Source: UBA7396 sp964404065 (GTDB lineage Bacteria > Patescibacteriota > Gracilibacteria > BD1-5 > UBA6164). Taken from it: 22,635 nt of DNA. This document shows positions 1 through 6,938 of the stretch, piece after piece. The translations under genes were made by a program, and so were the position numbers. The notes under the pieces are model-generated. The model made no database searches. It saw only the letters and a list, made by a program, of their open reading frames with translations, and had not been told where the DNA came from. The stretch spans positions 1-22,635 of the forward strand of contig CAYOIP010000017.1 in assembly GCA_964404065.1 (NCBI GenBank), read 5' to 3'. How positions within the stretch are numbered: position 1 is the stretch's first letter; each line of letters opens with the position of its first letter.

Positions 1-716
1 TAATTTACTTATTTGATAAAAATATATTGTTTTGAGTAAATTTTTCAAGTAAATTCTACCTTTTGTTATTTTGTATTACTTTATTATCAGTAGTAATAGA
101 TTTTCTTTATCAATATTCATATACAAATGAAAAACTTACAGTTTTATCACCTTATGCTCAATTAGATGAAATATTTAGTGTTATTTTATGATTTATAATA
201 TTTTCAAATAACTCAACTATTTCTTTTATTTTTGCTATTATTGCTTGAATAATTCTTATTATTTCAAGTATTGATTTTAAAAAAATTACTGTGAATAGAT
301 ATTGTGTTTCTATGATATTTGCTTGATTTTTTAAGTGAGTTGTTGTTAGTTTATATGCCTCATTATTATTTTTAGTTTCACCAGAAATAGCTTTAATTTG
401 AGAAACTATATTCAAATTTTTATTATTTTTTTTAATTTTACTTGTATTTAAAGAAGTTTTAAAAATAAAAAATACAAATAAAGAAATTAATCTAAATTTA
501 TTATGACAAAGCATATTACGGGCTTTTATATGATTTTTATCATTGTATCTTATTAAAGAATTATGAATAGTTCAAACAGTTTTAATATGAATGTTATGAA
601 TAATTTTTAATATAATACTTGCAAAAACTATTTTGAAAGAAGAAGTTGAGAAAAAAGATGTTTTTATAGCATTTTTGGTTTGAATTTGTATAGCTTTATG
701 AACAATATTTTGATAA
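1..716 (+). CDS. EamA-like drug/metabolite transporter family membrane protein (5' truncated)
   Basis: The frame beginning at base 3 is open from the window edge to TAA at 714-716 when UGA is read as Gly, giving 237 visible residues; the start lies outside the window. The product is strongly hydrophobic, with roughly seven or eight membrane segments. A stretch 'LSPYAQLDEIFSVILGF' followed by a further helix resembles the end of one EamA repeat, and the last ~70 residues (from 'GQSILRAF' to the C-terminus) resemble a second repeat, so a DMT-superfamily exporter or permease is likely. The substrate cannot be told. One of the rare CGG codons of the window is at 519-521. The gene ends just before a bidirectional hairpin terminator shared with the convergent gene at 755. 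The family call rests on topology and loose similarity only. Confidence 0.55.
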
Positions 717-720
717 AAAA

Positions 721-756
721 TTAGAGATGTTTTTTTAAAAACATCTCTAATTTTTT
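721..756. terminator. bidirectional intrinsic terminator between convergent genes
   Basis: A perfect 14-bp inverted repeat (721-734 with 737-750, core TTAGAGATG/CATCTCTAA) is followed by T6 on the plus strand and preceded by A6 (715-720), which makes a T-tract on the minus strand. It therefore serves both the transporter gene ending at 716 and the minus-strand gene whose stop codon (755-757) overlaps its tail. Confidence 0.85.
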
Positions 757-1582
757 ACTTATTTTTCCATTCTTCTTCAGTATATAAAATTTTTAATTGT
801 TTTAATAATTCTCAACCAGTATCAGGAATAACAACTTGAGAATTTTTAACTAAAATTTCTTTATTATTTATAAGTGTATCTAAAACTTTTTTATTATAAT
901 TATTTAAAATTGTATAATAATTTATAAATTTATTTATAAAAACTATGTAAGTCATCGCATTTAGATTTTCTTGTCTTAGTTTCAAATAAGAATCAATATT
1001 TTTAAGAGTTTCTCAGTTATTAAAATCTCCAAAATCACTAGAAATTTTATTTTTAATGTTTTCTATTTCGTTGTTTGAACTTTCATAAGATTTTACAAGT
1101 TCAGATTTTTGAGTATTTAGAGTTTTTAGATTTTCACTTCATTGTTTATATCTAAACTCAAGTTGAGCAATAAAAGAATTTAGAGTAAATTCTCTATCAG
1201 AAGAACTTGATAAAAGACTTCTTATATCTGTTCTTAAAATATTATAATACTCATTTAAAATAACCATATTTGCAGTAATAATTTTATCTTTTGCAATATT
1301 GTTATTTCATAAAACATATCAAATATCTACAACATCTTTGTAAATATTTATTGGAGTTTCAGTTTTTTGTTTATATCTAGTTCAAATATTTGTTGAAATT
1401 GCAACTCATACATTTCACATGATTTCTATATCGTCTGAAACAAAAGTTTCTTTGTTTGAATTTGTTGATTTTTGAACTTCCTCATCTGCATTTAAAAAGT
1501 ATCAAAAATAATTTATGATAACAAAAAATACTCCAGTTAGCATGATGATTTTTATAAAAACTTGAAAAGTTGAGTTTTTCAT
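755..1582 (-). CDS. membrane-anchored coiled-coil protein of unknown function
   Basis: This is a 275-residue protein when UGA is Gly, from ATG at 1582 to TAA at 755. Residues ~8-30 form one hydrophobic segment (FIKIIMLTGVFFVIINYFGYF) that could be a signal anchor, so the rest is probably outside the membrane. The middle and C-terminal parts are rich in Lys, Glu, Asn and Leu and look helical; the stretch around 'QKSELVKSYESSNNEIENIKNKI' is probably coiled coil. No catalytic motif or known domain was recognised. It is divergent from uvrB, with a recognisable promoter (TTGAAA, 16-nt spacer, TATAAA) upstream. It may be an envelope or surface protein, but that is inferred from topology alone. Confidence 0.75.
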
Positions 1583-1612
1583 AAATTTGATATTTTTAAT
1601 AATATTTTTATA

Positions 1613-1640
1613 TTTATATTTTTTTTTGTTGTAATTTCAA
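1613..1640 (-). promoter_or_regulatory. sigma70-type promoter for the minus-strand gene at 755-1582
   Basis: On the minus strand a -35 TTGAAA (1640-1635) is followed after 16 nt by a -10 TATAAA (1618-1613). The -10 lies about 30 nt before the ATG at 1582. It sits back to back with the uvrB -10 at 1650-1655. Confidence 0.55.
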
Positions 1641-1649
1641 GTTTTTTTG

Positions 1650-1655
1650 TATAAT
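1650..1655 (+). promoter_or_regulatory. -10 box for uvrB
   Basis: A perfect TATAAT is found 29 nt before the uvrB ATG. A TTGTTG at 1626-1631 (18-nt spacer) is a weak -35 candidate. Only the -10 is convincing. Confidence 0.5.
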
Positions 1656-1684
1656 AGACAAGTTATTTTTTAAAAAGAATTTAA

Positions 1685-3859
1685 ATGTTTAAACTAAAAT
1701 CAAAATATTCTCCAACTTGAGACCAACCAAAAGCAATAAATGATATTGTGAAATATCTTCATGACTGACATAAACATCAAACTTTGTGGTGAGTAACTTG
1801 AAGTTGAAAAACATTTGTTATGGCAAATATTATTGAAAAAATTAATAAACCAACTTTAATAATTGCTCACAATAAAACACTAGCTGCCCAACTAGCACTT
1901 GAATTTAAAGAATTTTTTCCTGAAAATGCTGTGCATTATTTTGTATCTTATTATGATTATTATCAACCGGAAGCATATGTAGGGAAAACTGATACATATA
2001 TAGAAAAAGAAGCGACTATAAATGAGGAAATTGATAGACTACGTCATGCTGCGACTCAAGATCTCATAAAAAGAAAAGATGTTATAATTGTAGCATCTGT
2101 TTCTTGTATTTATGGTGTTTGAGATATAAAAGCATATGAAGATAGTATTTTTGAAATAAAAGTTTGAGATGAATATCAATTTGATGATTTAATGAAAAAA
2201 CTTGTTTTGCTTCAATATAAAAGAGCTTGAGAAGATTTTAAACCTTGAACTTTTCAAGTTATGTGAGATTTACTTGAAATTTTTCCATCAAGTAAAGAAA
2301 CTGTTTATTCAATAGAGTTCTGGTGAAATGAGGTATCAAGAATTACAAGAAGAAATTATTTAACATGAGAAATTTTTGAAGTTTTAAATGTTATTGAAAT
2401 ATTTCCAGCAAAACATACTGTAACTACAAAAGATACTATTAATAAAATAGTTCCAGCAATTCAAGAGGAATTAAAAGAAAGACTTGAGTTTTTTGAAAAA
2501 ACTGGGGAAGTTGTAAAGCATGAAAGACTTAAAACAAAAGTAGAATATGATATAGAAATGATGCAAGAAGTAGGGTATGTAAACTGAATAGAAAATTATT
2601 CTAGATATTTGGATTGAAGAAAGGCTTGAGAACCACCAGCTACACTAATAGATTATTTCTGAGATGATTTTTTGTGTTTTGTTGATGAATCTCATATGAC
2701 GATAAGTCAAATAGGTTGAATGTATGCCGGAGATAGAGCTAGAAAAGAAAATTTAGTGCAAGCTTGATTTAGACTTCCTTCAGCTATGGATAATAGACCT
2801 TTAAAGTTTGGGGAGTTTGAGTGAAAAATGAAAAGTATGGTTTTAGTTTCAGCAACACCTTGAGAATATGATATACAAAAATCATCAAGTCATCCAGAAA
2901 AATTTTTCAATTTTGATCCTATTAGAGACGGAAAATGGATAGATAGTGAAGAGGATAGAATTGTTCCTCTTGTAATAAGACCAACTTGACTTCTAGATCC
3001 AATTATTGAGTTGAGATCTATGAATTATATGGTTGATGATGTAATGAAAAATATAAAAGAAGTTGTAAAAAAAGGTGAAAAAATGCTTATTACAACTTTA
3101 ACAAAAAGATCTAGTGAAGAACTAACTGATTATTTACTTGAAAACTGAGTAAAAGTAAGATATTTACACTCAGAAATTGAGACTCTTGAAAGAATTGAGA
3201 TATTAAAAGATTTAAGAACTTGAAAAATTGATGTTATAGTTTGAGTAAATTTACTTAGAGAATGACTTGATCTTCCAGAAGTTACAAAAATTGCTATACT
3301 TGATGCTGATAAACAATGATTTTTAAGAAGTTCTTCTGCATTAATTCAAATTATCTGAAGAGCAGCAAGAAATTCAAAGTGAAGAGTTTATATGTATAGT
3401 GAAGAAAGCCCCCCTCCTAGCCTCCCCCTGGCAGGGGAGGAAAAAAATTCTCCCCCTGCTAGGGGGGAGTTGGAGGGGGGGAGTGATTTCCTTCTTGATG
3501 AAAGTTGAAATAAAATTCCACTTTTTAGATTTGATAAATGAAAATTTATAACACGTGAATGAATATTTGTCTCAAATGCTATGAGAACAGCAATAAATCT
3601 AACTAATTATAGAAGAAAATTGCAAAATGAATACAATATAAAAAATGGTATTACTCCAACAACAGTTTTTTCAGAAATTAAAGATATTTGAATAAAAACT
3701 AAAAATAAAGATTATGCTCTACATAGCGAGAAAGATTTAGAAAAAGAATTAAAAAGACTTGAGTTTGAAATGGATGTGGCAGCTGCTAATATGGAATACG
3801 AAAAAGCAGCAGAATTAAGAGATTTGATTATAGAGTTAAGAAGAAATTTAAAGAAATAA
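1685..3859 (+). CDS. uvrB: UvrABC excinuclease subunit B, with an in-frame palindromic-element insertion
   Basis: UvrB is the damage-verifying helicase-like subunit of nucleotide excision repair, loaded by UvrA and later recruiting UvrC. Visible hallmarks are Walker A GVTGSGKT at residues 36-43, with all three Gly as UGA codons; the beta-hairpin 'YYDYYQPEAYVGKTDTYIEK' (residues 89-108), which locks onto DNA; 'FVDESHMT' (motif II); 'LVSATPGEYD'; 'GVNLLREGLDLPEV'; 'IIGRAARN' (motif VI); and a C-terminal UVR motif ('AAANMEYEKAAELRDLI') that contacts UvrC. The protein is 724 residues, longer than the usual ~660-670. The extra length follows motif VI: a Pro/Gly-rich peptide from a GC-rich palindrome (residues ~575-599), then about 28 further residues not seen in typical UvrB before the conserved 'SNAMRTAINLTNYRRK' region resumes. 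It has its own -10 box and ends in a hairpin overlapping the stop codon. Confidence 0.97.
3409..3481 (+). repeat. GC-rich palindromic element inserted in frame in uvrB (copy 1)
   Basis: This is a 73-bp GC-rich island in AT-rich DNA. An outer stem (CCCCCCTCC 3409-3417 with GGAGGGGGG 3472-3480) encloses two hairpins: CCTCCCC/GGGGAGG (3421-3427 with 3434-3440) and CTCCCCC/GGGGGAG (3450-3456 with 3463-3469). The fold is a three-way junction. It is read through without stop as PPPSLPLAGEE-KN-SPPARGELEGG. A close copy lies in dus at 4817-4892. A REP- or RPE-like mobile palindrome is the best reading. Confidence 0.9.
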
Positions 3860-3888
3860 TTCCGCAATTTTGCGGAATTATTTCTTTT
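3855..3888. terminator. terminator at the uvrB stop codon
   Basis: A perfect 13-bp stem (AATAATTCCGCAA 3855-3867 with TTGCGGAATTATT 3870-3882) is followed by TCTTTT. The left arm contains the uvrB TAA. The convergent minus-strand gene stops at 3887, so the hairpin may serve both directions, though the T-tract is on the plus side. Confidence 0.75.
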
Positions 3889-4426
3889 AATCTCAAGAAT
3901 CTCATTTAAAAGTATTTCATCAATCTAAATGAGATTGTTCGTCTTTAGTTCATAATATCTCACTAGCAGGAGCCATATGTTTTATAGTTGTTCTTCATCA
4001 TCTGTATCATAACGGATTTTGTTCAATAAAATCTCATAAGTCATCTATAGTTAAATATCCTGGTAAATTATCTGGAGTTGTGTTAATAGGAAAACTTATT
4101 ACTTGTCATCTTGATTCAATATAAATACCTGGCTTTAATCAAGGCATTCATCTATTTAAATTAGTCATAGAAATATCTACAATAAATCATGCCAATCATA
4201 ATCAAATAGGAGATTTTAAGTGTTTAGTTAATAATGCAGTATCTAGTTCTGTTGGTGACATTGTAGCTAAATTACTTAATCCTTTAAGAATTTTGTCTAT
4301 TTGTATAAATTCTCAACTTTCAAGCATTTTTTGAACAACTCAAGCAAATTCATCTCTGACTTCTGGGAAAGCTTGCTCTAAACTAGCAGATATTACAGTT
4401 TTATTTAAATCAGGAATATTTTTCAT
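3887..4426 (-). CDS. hypothetical protein, 179 residues
   Basis: ATG at 4426 to TAA at 3887 gives 179 residues with UGA as Gly. No family was recognised. The N-terminal half is helical and hydrophilic ('LEQAFPEVRDEFAGVVQKML'). The middle has a short hydrophobic patch ('SPIGLGLAGFIVDIS') and a Gly/Pro-rich segment ('NRGMPGLKPGIYIESRGQ'). The C-terminus is Gly/Asp-rich. There is no signal peptide and no clear membrane helix, so a soluble cytoplasmic protein is likely. It lies downstream of dus on the same strand, 60 bp away, but has its own near-consensus promoter overlapping the dus stop codon, so it is probably expressed independently. Confidence 0.75.
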
Positions 4427-4454
4427 AAAGTTTAAAATTAAAAATTAAGAAATC

Positions 4455-4481
4455 ATTATACAAAACTTTTTTTATTGTCAA
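4455..4481 (-). promoter_or_regulatory. strong promoter for the 179-residue hypothetical gene
   Basis: On the minus strand a perfect TTGACA (4481-4476) and a perfect TATAAT (4460-4455) are separated by 15 nt, which is shorter than the ideal 17. The -10 lies 28 nt before the ATG at 4426. The -35 lies just downstream of the dus stop codon (4492-4490) and touches the end of that gene. Confidence 0.6.
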
Positions 4482-4486
4482 AAAAA

Positions 4487-4489
4487 TTA
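4487..4489 (-). other. dus stop codon neighbourhood (TTA-TAA read on the minus strand)
   Basis: The dus reading frame ends with Leu-stop on the minus strand; the TAA is formed by bases 4492-4490 and the gene has been closed at 4490, so bases 4487-4489 lie just outside the stop if that triplet is taken as the end. The difference is one codon and does not affect the protein. Confidence 0.2.
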
Positions 4490-5542
4490 TAAAATTATTT
4501 CACTTGGTTTTTGATTTAAGTTTTGAGAATATTGCAATTTAATTTCATTTATAATTTCTTCTAAAACTCAAATACTTTCAATAGTAACAAGTCTTTTTCT
4601 ATATGATGAAACTCAAGGGAATCATTTTAAATATTGAACTAAATGTTTTCTGATATCTAAAGTTGCTTTTTTTTCTCATTTGCAATCAACTAAAGCATTT
4701 CCATGAAATAACATCATTTCCAAAATTTCACTTAAAGTTGGTTCATAATTTCCTGGTAAAAAACACCAAGGATTTCAAAAACTTCATCTTCAAATCATAA
4801 ATCCATCAAGTTTTAGCCCCCCCTCTAGCTCCCCCCTAGCAGGGGGAGAAAAAGAAGATTCCTCTCCTGCCAGGGGGAGGTTAGGTGGGGGGATTATTTT
4901 CCTCATCCCATCATCAAAATTTTTTACATCTCAATTACAAATAACAGGAATTCAAACATTTTTTTTCAATTCATAAATTTGAGTAAAATCAGCCTGTCCT
5001 GTATAAGCTTGTTTTGTAGTCCTTCCATGAACTGTTATTAAAGAAGCTCAAGCTGATTCTAAACCTTTAACAAATTCTATTAAAGTCTCACTTCCATTCC
5101 ATCATAAACGAGTTTTTACAGAAATTGGTAGGTTAGTTGCTTTATTTATAGTTTCAACAATTTTGAAAGCTGTATCACGATTTATAATAAGTCCTGAACC
5201 ATGTCAGCTATTTACGACTTTTTTTGCTGGACATCACATATTTATATCTATTCCAGCAACATCATATCTTTCAATTATTTTTGCAGCTTTTGCAAAATTT
5301 TCTGGATCTTTTCCGAAAATTTGAACTATTAAAGGTTTTTCTGAAACTTTGTGAGGTAAAACTGAGTCAGCTAAAAATTTTGAATGCACAAGTCCATCCG
5401 CGCTATAAAATTCTGTTACACATATAACATCAGGATTTACCTTTTTTACCACTTGTCTATAAGCACTATCAGTATATCAATCCATCGGAGCTAAAAAAGC
5501 AATTGGTCATTTTTCACTTAAATTTTTCCAAAAATCTTTCAT
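4487..5542 (-). CDS. dus: tRNA-dihydrouridine synthase, with an in-frame palindromic-element insertion
   Basis: Dus proteins are FMN enzymes that reduce uridine to dihydrouridine in the D-loop of tRNAs. The 351-residue product has the family signatures in order: 'FLAPMDGYTDSAYR' (FMN site), 'CVTEFYSADGLV', 'KPLIVQIFGKDPENFAKAA', 'GIDINMGCPAKKVV' with the catalytic Cys, 'SVKTRLGW', 'TVHGRTTKQAYTGQADF', 'PVICNGDV' and the FMN-phosphate motif 'DGFMIGRGSFGNPW'. It looks closest to the DusB branch, but the subtype is not certain. Between 'NGDVKNFDDGMRKI' and 'DGFMIGRG' sits a ~25-residue Pro/Gly-rich peptide (residues ~217-241) encoded by a GC-rich palindrome. Members of the family normally have only a short helix and loop there. 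The frame is intact, so the enzyme is probably made. The start is the ATG at 5542, which gives the expected N-terminus. Confidence 0.95.
4817..4892 (-). repeat. GC-rich palindromic element inserted in frame in dus (copy 2)
   Basis: This 76-bp copy has the same build as the one in uvrB: an imperfect outer C6/G6-based stem (4817-4822 with 4887-4892) around two inner C/G-rich hairpins. Read with dus it gives PPPNLPLAGEE-SSF-SPPARGELEGG, nearly the same peptide as in uvrB. The two copies differ by exactly one codon in length, in the linker between the inner hairpins. Confidence 0.9.
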
Positions 5543-5758
5543 AAATAAATAATTTTAAGTTTGTAAGAATTATCTTCACTCTCATTACAAAGAAAGAGAC
5601 GAATAAGGGGGAGGAGTCTTCATTATATAGATTTTTTGAAATTCGCAATTTTTATATTCCAAAATATTTTTTCTAAAGTCAAATACTTTTTCTTCACTTA
5701 TAAAAAATTATATGTTAGAATTATTTTGTATTTAACTTTATAAAATAAAAACAAAAAT
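5543..5758. other. intergenic region between divergent genes, with a GC-richer patch
   Basis: These 216 bp between dus (minus) and the next plus-strand gene contain no recognisable gene. Most of it is AT-rich. One patch at 5578-5618 has a CTCTC...AGAG-type imperfect repeat followed by AGGGGGAGGAGTC, which is unusually GC-rich for this DNA and may be a decayed copy of a palindromic element. A TATAAA at 5739-5744 could be a -10 for the gene at 5759, but no convincing -35 accompanies it. Confidence 0.4.
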
Positions 5759-6259
5759 ATGACAGATACAATATTTAATGAAAAAAAGAAATATTCAAAA
5801 GCCTTGAAAGATTTTTTTAAATTCAAAACAAAAAATAAAGCAACAGGGCTTATAATAGTAAATAATGAAAAAGAAATTGATTTTTTACTTGATGGGCTTG
5901 AAGTTTTGTCTTGTGATTTTGTTGTAAAAACAAAAGCTCAAATGGAAGAGAAATTAAATGTTGCAGCTTCTGGGGATGTAAAAAAAGATTTACTTATATG
6001 ATTTGATTTTGTTGTTGCTGATAATGATATGGAATGACTTTGAGAATATTTTAAATCTTGAATTACACCAATTCTTCCAAAAGATAATCATCTTTCTGGA
6101 ATATTGAAAGAATTTGATCCGCTAACTAGCCAGTGAAATAGTTTTTTATATGAAGATAAAAATAAATGGTCAATGTATTATGCTATTATTAGATATTTGG
6201 AAAATTACAAATTTCCATATGATAATAGAAATTTAGTAAAAAATGTTATTAGTTTGTAA
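5759..6259 (+). CDS. hypothetical protein, 166 residues, possibly glycosyltransferase-like
   Basis: ATG at 5759 to TAA at 6257-6259 gives 166 residues with UGA as Gly. It is soluble, with no signal peptide. An alternating strand-helix pattern ('TGLIIVNNEKEIDFLLDGL', 'KDLLIGFDFVVADNDMEGLGEYFKSGITPIL') suggests a Rossmann-like fold. The C-terminal half ('SGITPILPKDN...GNSFLYEDKNKWSMYYAIIRYL') loosely resembles the nucleotide-sugar-binding half of GT-B glycosyltransferases, where a G-x-x-F segment precedes a helix. Without the other half of such an enzyme this stays a weak guess. It is followed 10 nt later by another unknown gene on the same strand, so the two probably share a transcript. Confidence 0.75.
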
Positions 6260-6269
6260 AGTAAAAGAT

Positions 6270-6908
6270 ATGTGAAAAGTTAATGAGTTACCAACTCAAC
6301 TTATATTATCATGAAAAGCAAAAATTTGAACTGATGAAAAAAGTAAATTATTAGTCAAATGAATATTAGAAGAAGATTATGAATTATTATTTTTAGACCT
6401 TTTAGAAGAAAATCAAAAAGATTTATTTTTAATTCCTCTAGATAAAGAAGAATTTAATGATTGAATAAAGAAAATAGTAAAATTCAATTTTTGAAATTTA
6501 GGGTATATAAAATTAGAAGTAAAATGAAATATATTGAATATTGAAATGATTAATATGCCAACCAACTGAATTGAATCAATGATATTTATAATCAAATATG
6601 CTCTAGAAAATTGAATTTTAACCATAACCTGAGAAGCAAATCCAAGAAAAAAAATTTCAAAAGATATAAAAAGAAGACTAAAAGTTTTAGTTAATTTTTA
6701 TTCATCATTTTGATTTATAACGTATATAAATTCTTGAAATTGATGAACATATATGAGTTTAAATTTAAATCAAGAATGACTACTAAAAGTTCTTTATAAT
6801 AAAGCAAAAATATACTTAGAAACTAAAAAATGGCCAACTTTAAAAGTTTCAAAAAAAATCATTTTTAAAAAAATCTTTTGACAAAATAAAAAAAATTATA
6901 AGAGTTAG
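6270..6908 (+). CDS. hypothetical protein, 212 residues, possible GNAT-like fold
   Basis: The ATG at 6270 is followed directly by a UGA (Gly) codon; the gene ends with TAG at 6906-6908. The N-terminal half is acidic ('KGILEEDYELLFLDLLEENQKD'). The middle has strands ('LGYIKLEVKGNILNIEMINMP') followed by a helix. The segment 'KDIKRRLKVLVNFYSSFGF' and the strand after it resemble the last part of GNAT acetyltransferase folds, where a helix ends in FYxxxGF, but no clear acetyl-CoA-binding R/Q-x-x-G-x-G/A loop was found. The C-terminus is very Lys-rich (KKIIFKKIFGQNKKNYKS). It lies between an unknown gene (10 nt upstream) and topA (30 nt downstream). Confidence 0.7.
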
Positions 6909-6938
6909 TAGTATAAATTTATCACTAGCTTTTTTCCC

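Noticed and set aside
158..514. Minus-strand open frame of 118 codons
   Set aside because: It is antisense to the transporter frame, which is open with UGA = Gly and has membrane-protein character; the minus frame is low-complexity Asn/Ile/Lys.
1685..2130. UvrB as a pseudogene with in-frame TGA stops
   Set aside because: TGA codons fall exactly on conserved Gly positions in this and all other genes, so they are sense codons.
4487..4489. A separate boundary feature at the dus stop codon
   Set aside because: Re-reading the minus strand, the last codons are TTA (Leu, 4492-4490 read as TAA is an alternative register); the frame from ATG at 5542 in steps of three places the stop triplet at 4489-4487 (TAA, plus-strand TTA). 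The dus coordinates 4487-5542 are therefore correct and the low-confidence boundary note in the feature list should be disregarded.
3409..4892. The two GC-rich palindromes as a CRISPR array or IS inverted repeats
   Set aside because: There are only two copies, 1.3 kb apart, each inside a different gene in frame, with no transposase or spacer structure between them.
5224..5427. Plus-strand open frame of 67 codons
   Set aside because: It is antisense to dus, which has full family motifs on the minus strand.
6878..6902. TTGACA ... TATAAG as a topA promoter
   Set aside because: The spacer is only 13 nt and the TTGACA is part of the C-terminal codons of the preceding gene.
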